From assembly GCA_013420905.1 (NCBI GenBank), contig JAAXNY010000009.1:1612001-1676000 (forward strand): 64,000 bases of DNA, in the 5' to 3' direction. The translations under genes and the position numbers were made by a program. Shown here piece by piece: positions 21,426 to 32,294 of the stretch. Source of the DNA: Collybia mongolica (taxonomy: Eukaryota; Basidiomycota; Agaricomycetes; Agaricales; Clitocybaceae). Position 1 is the first letter of the stretch. Every line of letters begins with the position of its first letter. The notes below the pieces were generated by a model. That model saw only the letters and a list, made by a program, of their open reading frames with translations. It was not told the DNA's origin and ran no database searches.

Positions 21426-23412
21426 GGGTCAACAACTGTCGAACTTCTCGAGGGTTTGCCCGGTGTCCAAGGAGCCTGCCTCCTGTGATGTTGGGAAAAG
21501 GTGAGTCAGGGGCGGGAATGAAGCATAACAGCTCATCGCCTACCTTCTGTGCGGTATACTTGGAGAAGACCCACTTCGGATTGTAGCGGTTCTTCCAGAA
21601 TGAGCAGATACGACTGTCAGATGCATGCCCAAGTGTGCAGTTGACACATCGAGCTGGGTGTGGGCAAGGGTGACCTGCAGGGGTCACCTCTCGAGGGGAG
21701 TTGGCCTTGGGCTGTTTTTTGCAGCATGCGGCTAACACGTGGTGGTGGTCGGTTTCATGTGGGCCAGCACAGATGGAGCACAGCTGCATCTTGAATGGAC
21801 AAACCTCTGTACAGTGTCCATACCTCCAGCAGCGGGGACATATGGGGACTCCGACTTGCTTCTCAGCGGGCAGGATGGTGAGTTTCTTGGACCCGAGCAT
21901 GAAGCTTCGGCCCTTGAGGCTATGGAGGTGCTGTCCACCTCGCGAGTCATAGATATCGAAGAACACCATGCCGGTGTCTGATGTCCGGGAGTTTCTTACC
22001 ATCTGGGGCCTAGACCCTTGGTAAAAGTGGATGGCCTCACGCCAGGGGCATTTACCGAGGATCTCGGCAATGCCGTCTGGTGTGAGGGGAATGGGGGTAC
22101 CATTAGCAGCGTACTTGATGTGTGCTCCAAAGTAAGGGAAGTCGGGGATGCAAAGGAATGACTTGGAGGAGCCTACTTCCACACGTGTTTCCACAGAGTC
22201 GTCTTTGCGTATCTTTTTAGCTGCGTTGCTAAAATAGGCATGCATGACCTGGATGTCATCTTTGACTGGCAAAACATCACACACAAGGGCCAGGCCCCCA
22301 AGGTGGTTTCGGGTCTCAGACATGACGTGAATGGCCCTCTTATGATTGCCAAGGTGAGAGTTCAGTGGCCCAACCACTGGCATATCAGGCCAGTGGGTGG
22401 GGGGTGAAGTGATGACGACTACCTCCTTCTGGGAGGGGCCATGTGTGGTGGATCTCTTGTGTCGAGCTTTCGCTTGGGCTGAGTCCGAAGGGGTAGGGAC
22501 AATATCACCGGACACAACCTGCTAAGCGCGCACGATGGAGGCAATGGGTGCTGAGGAAAAGGACTTGGCCATCTGGACAAGCCCCGCCTGAGCTGTGACA
22601 GGGCCCTTCGCCTTCTTTGCAGAGGGAGGCTGAGGGGTGGAGATTGCAGCAGATGCTGTGGACGCAAAGGTCTTTGATCTAGGAGGAAGGGAACACTTGG
22701 TAGAGCATGTGTAGATGACTTTCTTGGAGGGGCGGCAAAGGCCAGCCGGGTCCGCGGTAGCATTGGTGGATTGAGGGGGCAGAGAGTGCCCAGGACAAGG
22801 TGGTTGATTGGAAGGGATGGGGACAGGGGCCGGAGGCGCCTGCACACAGAGACTCTCAATGAGGGCTTGGAGAGCAATGCTCTTGGACTTGGCATCCACT
22901 GTAATGGCATGTTCAACGAGGCCAGCTTCGGAGACTGTGAAGACAGCTTGGAGGAGCTCTTGGATGAGCGTGACTGAGGCCTCGTCTGGGACGCGATAGC
23001 CGTTGATGGCCCAGAGGTTGAGCATCTCTGTGACGTTGTGGATGGATGTAGTGGCAGCTTCAAGGTCGTCTGGGACCTTATCCTTAGCACCAGAGGCATA
23101 AAATGTCTCCGGATCCTTAAACTCCTCCATGAAAGCAGCCCCCTCTACCTCAGCCATGACAACGTCACAGTCTTGGACAGGAGCAGTAGGGGGATCAGTG
23201 GGAGGGCTGGTAATAGTAGGGTCAGGGTCGGCGGCATCGTCATCGTTGTTGTCGTTGTCCTCTACAATGGGTGTGGGAGTTGTGGGCCTGAAAAAGACCT
23301 GTGATGCAAGGGAGGGGCCTGCTTGAGGATGCAGGCTGGCTACCAGCTCGGAGACGGGAGCTGGGGACATGGATCCGCACAAAAGTTCGCGTAAATCTGG
23401 CAGTTTTGCCAT
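21418..23412 (-). pseudogene. LINE ORF1: gag-like nucleic-acid-binding protein (one stop)
   Basis: Start taken at MAKLPDLRELLCGS (23412); the in-frame GTG three codons upstream is less likely. The N-terminal half is Pro/Ser/Ala-rich. The C-terminal half carries a CCHC knuckle (CPRCWRYGHCTEVC), a second Cys/His cluster (CSICAGPHETDHH) and a third (CVNCTLGHASDSRIC), as in RNA-binding LINE ORF1 proteins. One in-frame TAG at 22522-22524 (context VRA-stop-QVVSGD, consistent with CAG to TAG) splits a 664-residue product. Confidence 0.85.
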
Positions 23413-23603
23413 ACGGTCCACTGATTGCTGAGATCGGGTTGGAGGTTTGTCTTAGGCCATGGTATAACCACAGCAGTGTATGGGAGATCAGGGGATCAGA
23501 GGAGTTTTGAGGCAGCTGGGTGCGCAAGACGGTGTTGACAAGTAGACCGGGTGGCTGTGCACGTGGGAGTAACAAGTCAAGAAGCGATGTGGCCAGGACA
23601 TAC

Positions 23604-23960
23604 CACAAGGACATCCATTGCCCCTAGGATGAGTTTCCAATCACTATATTATTGAGCATTAATATGGACCAAGGTATCTTCTTTGTAATCTGATTATTCT
23701 TCTGTATTGTTGTGATAGGGCCATATAGTTCATTGGCAGAATTGAGAAAGAGTGCAATTGCCTGTGCACATGTAATCACTATTGTCAGCATATCAATTAC
23801 TTGTACCACTATATTAATACATACCTTGCAAAGTTTGAAGGGTCATTTGAGCATCCAGTAAGCTGTACCCCATCTCATGTTGTTGTGGAGGGGAATTTGA
23901 AGGGGAGTATTGACATTATATTCAATTTGTAGATTGTTGAAGTATTCAATGCACTGCCCT
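23604..23960 (-). pseudogene. hAT transposase fragment, upstream portion
   Basis: Minus strand: LQIPLHNNMRWGTAYWMLK (with a stop nearby), an intron-like gap, then VQVIDMLTIVITCAQAIALF, then NSANELYGPITTIQKNNQIT and KKIPWSILML. This is the standard central region of basidiomycete hAT transposases (NNxRWGT..., ADELYGPIT..., IPWxxF). It joins to the fragment at 17220-16880 when the LINE is removed. Confidence 0.82.
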
Positions 23961-24410
23961 GACAATCGAATCTACATTGTGATCAACAACATGTGAAATG
24001 ATTACTGAATAGAACTTACCTTGATTGTAATTGTTTGGATCACCACAATGACATTGAGTTAAGCCCTAGCACAGGTCCATCCATATCAGGCCCATCACCT
24101 GACCTGTGGATCAGCCATCTGCTGGATATGGATGCAGATGCCTACAGGACCACAGGCTTATTAATATTTTTATAGAATATTTTGAATATTAACACCCAAA
24201 TAATGATCAGAATAAATCACAGGTAATGTCTGCCATCAATAAAAGTTGTTTGTTGTTATGTGAGACATCAAACCTTATGTCAGCATGTGCCTAACAATGC
24301 TCAGGGCTTTGAGCTTGGTGAGCTCACCCTTTTTACCATTTATAGAATTTCTTTTTACAAATTTTTGTCACAATAACAACCAAGTATATGCACATCATAT
24401 TGTAGAACTA
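23961..24410. other. Degenerate sequence upstream of the hAT transposase remnant
   Basis: Probably the N-terminal part and flank of the same dead hAT element. No BED zinc finger or TIR was recognised. Confidence 0.4.
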
Positions 24411-26028
24411 CAGTAGGTCAAAAAACTGTCCCAATGTTTGGTCATTTTATAATGATTTACTTATAACAGAGTACTGGAGATTAATATCATTCTGAGGAAA
24501 ATATATATAATACTACACTATATTAGCTTTGAAATGAGCCCCTACTTTCCTTACTTGAATAAAAACTCATTTCATAACAAATTGAACAAAATAATTACTC
24601 ATTGGGACAGTTTTTTGACCTACATCTCCAAAGTCTCTATTTACACAATTAATACTTGGTATGACCACCTTTTGCCTTAATAACTGCTTGAACCCTTCTA
24701 GGCATGCTTGCTATAAGTGTCTGGCATGTTTCTGGTGGAATTCCATTCCATTCCACTACCACCCTATCCCACAACTCATGTACTCCTTTGGGGGCTGTTG
24801 GGTATTTCTTAAGTGCCTTCTTCAACACTACCCAGAGATGTTCAATGGGGTTGATGTCAGGGGATTGTGCTGGCCAGACCATAACATCAATGTTGTTGTC
24901 TTCAAACCACTTGGTTGCCTTGTTGGATGCATGTTTGGGGTCATTGTCCTGCTGAAACATCCTCTCTCCCTCTGGCATCTCCAGCTTTTCAAAGCTTTCC
25001 ACTACTCCCCCATCCAAAATCTGGCAGTATTGGTCTGCATTCATAATCCCCTGGACCTCTGTAAGCACTCCTACTCCATTCCACCCCATACAACCCCACA
25101 CCATAAGATTATTTCCTCCTCCATGTTTGACAGTAGGAGTGGTGGTTCTGTCAGAAAGTGGTTCTCCCTTCTTCTTCCAAGTATAAGTCCTTCCATCTGA
25201 CCCAATCCTGTTGATTTTGACCTCATCTGACCATAAGATCCTTTTCCAATCCTCTACTGTCCAGTTTTCATGGTATCTTGCCCATTGAAGATGTTGCAGT
25301 TGATGAGCCTTTTTGAGAAGAGGACGTTTTCTCTTGACAACACTACAAAAGTCATTCTTTTTGAGTGCATTCCTGACTGTTTGGGGTATGACAGGGTTGG
25401 GAAGAGTTTGGTTGATGAAATGGGTGGCCTCTACAGCATTATCAAGCCTTCCAGTGGTGATTTGTCGAATAATTGACCATTTGTCACCAGGAGAGAGCTT
25501 AGAAGGACATCCCCCCCTGTGGTTTTCCTTGTCCATATCCAGTTCCTTCTTGATTCTCCCAATGGTAGACTTTCCCAGAGTGGTTTTGGACTGGATCTGA
25601 CACAAGGTATAGCCTTCTTGAAGAAGGGAGATCACAGAAAGGCGTTGGGTAGAAGATGTAGGTCTCATGGGATGATGGGGGAAGGAAAGAATGATTGTAA
25701 TGATGGAAACATGTTGAATTTATATCAACATGGTCACATGACTTTGTTTATTGTTCCCACAATACATCACATGATGTTAAAGCTTGCTGCAGTAAAGATC
25801 TTGCCAAAATTAAGCATAGGTCAAAAAACTGTCCCAATGAGTAATTATTTTGTTCAATTTGTTATGAAATGAGTTTTTATTCAAATAAGAAAAGTAAGGG
25901 CTCATTTCAAAGCTAATATAGTGTAGTATTATATATATTTTTCTCAAGATGATATTAATCCCCAGTACTCTGTTATAAGTAAATCATTACAAAATGACCA
26001 AACATTAGGACAGTTTTTTGAGCTACTG
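24411..26028 (-). mobile_element. Tc1/mariner element, copy C (1618 bp, distinct subfamily)
   Basis: Ends CAGTAGGTCAAAAAACTGTC and its inverted complement, flanked by TA (24409-24410 and 26029-26030). The TIRs are about 210 bp and again contain an internal, inverted copy of the CAAAAAACTGTCCCAATG motif next to the gene (about 24600-24622 and 25818-25840). It is clearly related to copies A and B but diverged throughout. Confidence 0.95.
24649..25668 (-). CDS. Tc1-family DD34E transposase (339 aa, full-length frame)
   Basis: Same length and layout as the transposase at 4418-5437, but a separate lineage (for example starts MRPTSSTQRLSVISLLQEGY). Catalytic motifs: LWSDEVKINRIGSDG, MFQQDNDPKHASN and INPIEHLW, with 34 residues between the second Asp and the Glu. 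HTH segments lie in the first ~120 residues. There are no stops or frameshifts, so it is potentially functional. Confidence 0.95.
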   Translation of the reverse strand: MRPTSSTQRLSVISLLQEGYTLCQIQSKTTLGKSTIGRIKKELDMDKENHRGGCPSKLSPGDKWSIIRQITTGRLDNAVEATHFINQTLPNPVIPQTVRNALKKNDFCSVVKRKRPLLKKAHQLQHLQWARYHENWTVEDWKRILWSDEVKINRIGSDGRTYTWKKKGEPLSDRTTTPTVKHGGGNNLMVWGCMGWNGVGVLTEVQGIMNADQYCQILDGGVVESFEKLEMPEGERMFQQDNDPKHASNKATKWFEDNNIDVMVWPAQSPDINPIEHLWVVLKKALKKYPTAPKGVHELWDRVVVEWNGIPPETCQTLIASMPRRVQAVIKAKGGHTKY

Positions 26029-26192
26029 TACTTATGAGATTGTAACAAGCTTGGTACAAGCAAAACCATGAGAGAGGTGGAGCAGTCTGGAGGAGCAGCA
26101 GATTACCTGAAATCTGCAGTTATCTGTAGTTCAGCATTAAAATCAACCAGTAACTGCAGATAGCTGATCTGTGGTGTGATCCACAGGTACAG
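26029..26192. other. Short non-coding junction
   Basis: Contains short direct repeats of a CTGCAGxTATCTG type; no gene. Confidence 0.4.
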
Positions 26193-26813
26193 CGACGCTT
26201 CTTGATCTTTTACCACCACCATCCAACTGTGGGAATTTGTCCCTCCTGCACTAGGTCATCCCTAAACTACCTAACACCTCATCCCTAATCGTGATCGCCT
26301 TTCATCAGACCATTCCTTTGGACTGTGCCACTATCCATTCACACCATATCCAAATTTTTAACTTATCAGAGCTGATCCTGACTATCTGCAGGGTCACCTC
26401 ATCTTGCCTGTACTGGGGGCTTCACTAATCCATTTACATCCACCTTATCAACTACCAGGCCACACAAGGACACCACAACTCTTGTACTCTGCTTCGCGCA
26501 GATCCTTAGGGAGCGTCACTGCCAACATTTTTGACGGTTTATTCGTACTTGCTTAACCACTACACCCAAACACAAAAGGAGGAAGGGGTCTGGCCCCCGA
26601 TCAGCTACTGTCCCTGCACAGAGCACACCTCTTGGGGAGAATGCCAGTTTATTGACCAATGGTGGGATTTGGCGGCCTCAGTTTGGAGGGGAGTCATTGC
26701 TTTGGGAGAGCAGTGTGGAACAGGGGGGAAAGTAATAGGGGGGATTCAGGAGAGGGGGAGCAGGTTTGAGGTACGGGTCGTTCATTTAGTTTGGACATTT
26801 ATCTTTGACACTG
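26193..26813 (+). mobile_element. Retroposon copy lacking its 3' end
   Basis: It starts CGACGCTTCTTGATCTTTTA and matches the element at 43679-44290, including the open segment with TQKEEGVWPPISYC and WGECQFIDQWWDL. The 3' module and poly-A tail are missing; the copy is cut at the start of the element at 26819. Confidence 0.8.
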
Positions 26814-26818
26814 GGGGG

Positions 26819-28837
26819 CAGTACTTCACACTCCCCCACATCCTGCAGAGGATTCTGATCAGAATCCAGAGGAATGCAGGAAGATTTTGAGAAAGTTTTA
26901 AAACAGAAAATTCCTTTGAGGAATTCCACAATATTCTGCTTGGATTCTGCTCAGAACACAGAATTCCGATTGGAATCATCAGAATTCTGCAGAATTTTGA
27001 GGAATTTCTTACAAAATGTGGAAGAAGAAAATTCTCAAAGGAATTCTGCAACATTCCACTCAGATTCTGATCAGAATTCATAAATTCAAAACAGTCAATA
27101 AAGTCAATAGTATATCTAACATTTTGGACTCCAACCAAAAGTCATGCACCTCACACTCAAACACAACCTCAAAGTGATCTTAATTAAAAGTAAGAACAGA
27201 GTGTGATATCAAGTAGTGCCCCAAAAAAAAATACATTGCTAAAAATACATCTCAACCTACACTGACCATATGCAAGCAAGATGCACACCCTGAAAAGAGA
27301 ATGGTCAGTTGAAAGGGCAGAGTGTATGCTTTCAGAAACACCCAGGCTCGGGATGTGTCATTGAGTGGTCATCTTGCAGTTAATTAAATCAGTTGGTTAC
27401 AGTTAGTGGCAGGTAAGAGCAGGTACTCACCATATGCAACGGCAAAGTGCATCGGGAAAGAGGTGCAGTCAATCAAAAGAGAACCATGAATGCTCTCAGA
27501 AACACCCTCCCTTGGCACATACAGTTCAACAGTTGTCATGCAATAAAAAAAACGAATTTATAGGGCCAGGATGAAGAGAAGGCACTCACCATATGAAACA
27601 AAGGCACAAACCATGACAAGCGTGCGGTCGTTCAATAGAGGAATAGGAACGCATCCAGGAACACCAAGTGCTATGCCATACAGATCAGCGGTTGTCTTGC
27701 AATAAAAAAATTTGAGTTTATGGGGCAGGGTGATGAGGAGGCACTAACTTGGCATATGACAAAATCAATTGTTCATTGTGTGCATGGGACATCAAGAAAT
27801 AGAGAGTTCAGCGCATTCAGGAACCCTAGGCATTTTTCTAAACGGCCCAGAACTCGGCACACAATGAGCAAAATGATTGGTGAGGAGATGAAGTGAGGAC
27901 TTACTCACCTAGGGCCGCTCCTGGGACACCGCACATCCCACATGCTTAACGTCCGGCTCAGGGAGACATAGGATGATGAGGAACGTTAGTTGTACCTGTA
28001 AAGAACATGGCATTGGTATATCGGTTGACAAGATGAAGGTAGGGGTAGATGATGAGGAGGTACATACATTGTATGGGATACAAGCCATTGTTTCTTGAAT
28101 GGCTGGTATGGCCATGTAGACACTAGGTGGGACATTCAGGAACCATTGGTGCTTTGCTGAATGGTGCAGGAACGATAATGGGGTGCTCAAAATGACAAGT
28201 TATGGGATAATGGCCAAGAATGCACCTAGGCAGATGCACAGGGAACCATACAACAAAAAGGACATATATCCAGGTAGAGGTCGTCAATGGCATTTAGGAA
28301 ATGGCCTGGTTGTGGTAAACGGATGTGTGCTCACTGTGGAAAGTGCAATTTAGCAAAAAAAGGGACAAAGTTGAAGTCATCATCAGGCGTTTGGCAGCTT
28401 TGGCAGCGGCAGCAGTGGCAGTGGCTTTGCAGGTTGACATTGTGATTTGGCAGAGTTTTTGCTGGGTTGCTGGGTGCTGGGTTGCTGGGCCTCGGTGTGG
28501 TTGAGGTTGACGATGTGCCCATTGTTGATTGATGAGGTGGCTGATAAGTCACGTGACTAAACACGTGACCACAACGTGTCTATTACATGTCCCTACAACA
28601 CTCCGGAAAATTCCTGTGGGCTCTGTCAGAATTTCAGTGTTCCGAAGCCGGAATTCCTGTGGAATTTCATTCCACTTGGAATCTGAGCAGAATCTGTTCA
28701 GAATTTTTGTCAATTTTTACAGCCATTTTCTATAACCCCTGCAGCCAAAATTCAAACAGGAATCCGAGCAGATTCCTGTCGGAATTGAGGATTCCGCTTG
28801 GAATCTGCTGGAAGATGTGGGGGAGTGTAAAGACCTC
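26819..28837. mobile_element. hAT-like element of a second family (shared TIR, GGAATTC-type subterminal repeats)
   Basis: Left end AGTACTTCACACTCCCCCAC and right end GTGGGGGAGTGTAAAGACCT share the TIR core of the elements at 1286 and 10591. The subterminal regions (26835-27085 and 28590-28820) instead carry many copies of AGAATTC/GGAATTCC-type motifs. The interior holds diverged ~160-bp tandem modules at 27265-27900. No transposase is recognised and no 8-bp target duplication is visible, so one flank has been rearranged. Confidence 0.7.
27265..27900 (-). repeat. Diverged ~160-bp tandem modules with exon-like segments
   Basis: The landmark ACCATATG occurs at about 27265, 27431 and 27589, with a diverged copy near 27748 (spacing 158-166 bp). 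On the minus strand each module ends with a CATATG|GTGAGT-like donor. Modules 2 and 3 keep similar open segments (TTVELYVPREGVSESIHGSL and TTADLYGIALGVPGCVPIPL) in the same phase. They could be duplicated exons of a captured gene, or chance. Confidence 0.45.
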
Positions 28838-28899
28838 ATCAGCTTGTGTGAAATGGACTTCTGATTCCCATTACCAAAAAAAGGATGAGTACCTGCTAC

Positions 28900-29671
28900 T
28901 CCAAGCATTGGCCCTCTAAGTCAAAATCAATGTCTTACTTGGTCTGCTCTACAGAAAAAAACACAAAAATCATCAGAACTAACTTTTTTCTATGATAATG
29001 GGCAGTGAATGGGCATTCACATTGTTTTCATGTATTTGGCATGCTTATGTGATGGAATTGATCATGTGACATGTGTCAATAAATAGAGAATTTAATCCTC
29101 TTTGTATTTTAGGTAAATATAGTAGTAGTTGTTGATTTTTCCAATGTTTAGGATAATTTCCCACAAGGGTCATGTTTGGTAAGGGTCATTGTTGTTATAA
29201 GATGTTTGTTCACCCCTGGCATAACACACAGACCTTCAAAACTAGCTGAATCTGGACATTTCTGATATTTTGCTCAAAATGGACCGTGGGAAAAATATGC
29301 TCAACAAGGAAATTGTAGAGCCATGTTTGTACATTCCAAACATATAAAAACAAAGTTAATAGCTTTACTGGTTATGGAGAAAATCACAAAATAAATTTTG
29401 AAACGTGACGCTTTGAAATATTAGATATGCATAATTTTGATGGCATCATCAAAAGCATTATGTAAGCATCCCAAATACATGCAAATTATGTCACAATACT
29501 TTGTATTTGTGGAGAAATACTGTAAAAAGCCATAAGAGAAGAAAAATCCCATTATGGAAATATTTTCCCATGGCGTTGAAATATGAATGAATGAATGAAT
29601 GAATCACCTTTCTGCCCGAAAACTGGGTTGATAAAGAACTCGTCTTTAGTAAACTAAAGAACTCATAACAA
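28900..29671 (+). repeat. Partial copy of repeat T
   Basis: Direct copy of about 14510-15210, including TAAATATAGTAGTAGTTGTT and a (GAAT)n tract at about 29584. It is truncated at both ends. Confidence 0.75.
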
Positions 29672-30842
29672 TCCACATCCGTGCTGAGTCCACATCAATC
29701 TGTGTAATTTTATGTGGACACACAGACAAGCACAGATGGACAGCTTGCAGAGTCCACATGGCCAGTCTATAACTAATCAGATTACTAATATAATTTTTAT
29801 TTACTCAAATTATATATACTATTTGTTATTTGTTATTAATAACATAACATAATGGCACTGAAAAACTTGCATCCAGCTAGGTTCAAATGTGCAGACATGA
29901 ACATTATGTAATATGTTTGGCATTCATAACCATTGGGCAAGATGGGCATTTCAAGCTGCAGGCTAAATTGGCCTCAAGTACACAGACCTAAATCACACGA
30001 CCATGAAGCACATGCAATGGTCACATTACCATTGCCATGTCTTCATTGGTTCTCTTTAACCACATCAACCAAACCACCAATGCCAACACCAACACCAACA
30101 CACCCACACCGCCAATGCCAATGCACTGAATGCCAATCAACAGCAACATAATGATGCATGAGATGATGTGGGGCAAAGGGTAGAAATGGATGTGGAATGA
30201 GGGGACAATGAGGAAAGGGTGCCCCAAGGGGCAAAGGGGGGTGAGTTCCACACCGCTGCTCACCATGCAGCATGTCCCCTCCCACTTCAGGAACCCGAGT
30301 CAAGAAGGACATGGCTGCCAATGCCCAGGGTTCCCCAGCACACCTGGAAGACAATGACAACAACAACAACAACAACAATGAAGACAGCAGCAGTACCAAC
30401 AATGGTGCAACAATGATGATGAAGGACAACTAAAATGATGACAAAGATGATGACCACTACTACAAGGATGACAAAGACAATGACAACTAAGAATGATGGG
30501 GACAACAGCAAGAAAAACAGCCAGTGCTGGACTATGCCAGTGCCACCACCACTGCTACCCAGGCCACTGATGATGCCACAGGGGCCCATCCTGCACCACC
30601 TGGTGCAGAAAACAATGGCAACAAGGACAACAGGGATGGTGGGGGCAGTGGGGGCCCCCACCCATATTAGATTAAGTATTTACTATAATGTAGTATTTAT
30701 TATCAATATATAGTATTTGTTATCATGTTATAAGAAAGACAGTAAGTACACTATAATAGTAAAAGAAAGTAAGTGAGTCCACACAGAGTCCATGTGAGTC
30801 TGTGCAGAGTCCACAAGGACATGTGGCTCAGTGTAAAGTACA
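29672..30842. mobile_element. Non-autonomous hAT-like element, copy 3 (CpG-decayed, left end truncated)
   Basis: Inverse orientation to copies 1 and 2. The right end ATGTGGCTCAGTGTAAAGTA is intact; about 70 bp of the left end is missing. It aligns through most of its length with the young copies, but nearly every CpG is TpG or CpA (for example CAACGAAGACGTGG became CAATGAAGACATGG). The internal trinucleotide tract reads CAACAACAACAACAACAATG. Confidence 0.85.
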
Positions 30843-31620
30843 GGTATATTGGACAAATACTGTGGGGGCACCAGAAGTGTATATCAGCCCACAGAGCTGT
30901 GCAAATAGTACAGGGGTAAAGTGTCAGTAAGGACTAAACTAATATCCATGACAGGGATAGAATTACACCAAGGTAGTCTCAAGATATACAGCAGCATATA
31001 GGTTTATATACAATAGTGCAAGGTATATCTGAGCAACTAGATGTGGGGCACATATGCACTCCCCTTACACACATCTGGTTTGGGAACAGGGGTGATTGGC
31101 ACTACTTGGTCTAGACAGTGCATCCAGGGGTGCACACCCACCCACCAGTGATGGTTCTACCATATGTAATACACCACTGCATTTCTCATGTTCACCATGC
31201 TAACTGCTCACTAGCAGATGTGGGCAGGCAGTCATTGGTAATGTGGCAGGTGCCTCTGTAGTTCTTGCTGCAGCCATTGTTGTTGTGATTTGGCAGTTGT
31301 TATTATTACTGAGGGGGGCGGGGATGAGAGAGAGTGGTGGTATCCATGGCAGTGGGACATGGTATTATATTTGGCAGTGTTGTACATAATCATAAGGCAG
31401 GAAGGTGATGGGAGGGGCAGCTGGGGATGTAGTGGTGGTGGTTGACAACAAGGCTGATGGGTGATGTGGCACCCACCAACAATACTCAGCCATTGCCAGT
31501 AATAGCCAAGAGTGGGCAGCAGGGGGTTATTATAATAACAAAGAGCTTGGACTGATAAGCTTATATTGCCAAATGGTTAATCTGCATGCTTTATGCACAT
31601 GGCATGTAACCTTGAGATTA
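30843..31620 (-). repeat. Repeat S, extra copy
   Basis: Same orientation as the right-arm copy at 34550-36955. It lies directly next to repeat T, so T is flanked by two direct S copies on this side. No coding capacity. Confidence 0.75.
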
Positions 31621-31931
31621 CGAGTCCTTATGTTTACATAAGTAACTCGTTCATCATCCTGGGTTTGCAGGGAAAATTCAGCGTACCCAACAAGATCCAG
31701 TGTTGTTTTTCCCACGGTTAGTAAGTTTGAAGTGTTCCAAGATTTCATTAGAACATGATCAGTAAACATTTTGAAGTACATCAGTAAGACTTTGTAGTCG
31801 TGGAAATATTTTTCTAGCTGTGGGAATCAAAATTAGCCGACGCGCGGATTTCGAGCAAAAAAGGCAACTGCTAACATAAGCTGCATTTAATATTATAATT
31901 TCGAGTTAATTGGTGTTTTTCTTGGGATATC

Positions 31932-32181
31932 TTTTTTTTTTTTTTTTTTTGGTCATATAATAATATTAAGCGCATGTGGGTTTGACCCAGCTACATGTGG
32001 GCATAAACACCTATTACCATTAAGTAATCTGTAATGAGCCATCAGGGTGGAGCTGTACACTAAGTTGCTCTCCAGGTCATATTACGGGTCTAGACTGAGG
32101 ATACCTGCAGTCCAACGGTATTGTACTGTACCATGTCTGAACCTCCCAATGCCTTAAAGGTTTGCCTTCGCTTGTCAGGGC
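31932..32181 (-). mobile_element. SINE-like retroposed element (250 bp) with poly-A tail
   Basis: On the minus strand it runs from GCCCTGACAAGCGAAGGC to a ~19-base A tail (31932-31950). It is flanked by the 14-bp duplication TTTCTTGGGATATC (31918-31931 and 32182-32195). A B-box-like GGGTCAAACCCA is near the 3' end. It equals the 3' module of the longer retroposon at 43679-44610, so it may be a 5'-truncated copy rather than a separate SINE. Confidence 0.9.
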
Positions 32182-32226
32182 TTTCTTGGGATATCTCAAG
32201 AATTAATTAAAAACTGTCCACTGCAT

Positions 32227-32294
32227 AATCATGCTTACGTTTGTCAACTACGCTGTTAGAGCTAACAGCGTAGTTGACAAATGTAAGCACGATT
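32227..32294. repeat. Hairpin with 33-bp arms (right-arm homologue)
   Basis: AATCATGCTTACGTTTGTCA...GTTAG, a 2-base loop AG, then CTAACAGCG...GTAAGCACGATT. Same structure as 16251-16316. Confidence 0.9.

Larger units (their letters stand above)
17221..23589 (-). mobile_element. Full-length LINE (non-LTR retrotransposon, Tad1-like), 6.37 kb
   Basis: It is flanked by the 14-bp target duplication TGGCCAGGACATAC (17207-17220 and 23590-23603). On the minus strand it runs 5' UTR (from 23589), ORF1 (23412-21418), ORF2 (21425-17584) and a 3' end with an A-rich tail (17221-17255, poly-T on the plus strand). The ORF1/ORF2 ends overlap by a few bases. The ORF2 order endonuclease-RT-RNase H and the zinc-knuckle ORF1 suggest the Tad1 clade; this assignment is inference. 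It is inserted into a hAT transposase pseudogene. Confidence 0.95.
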
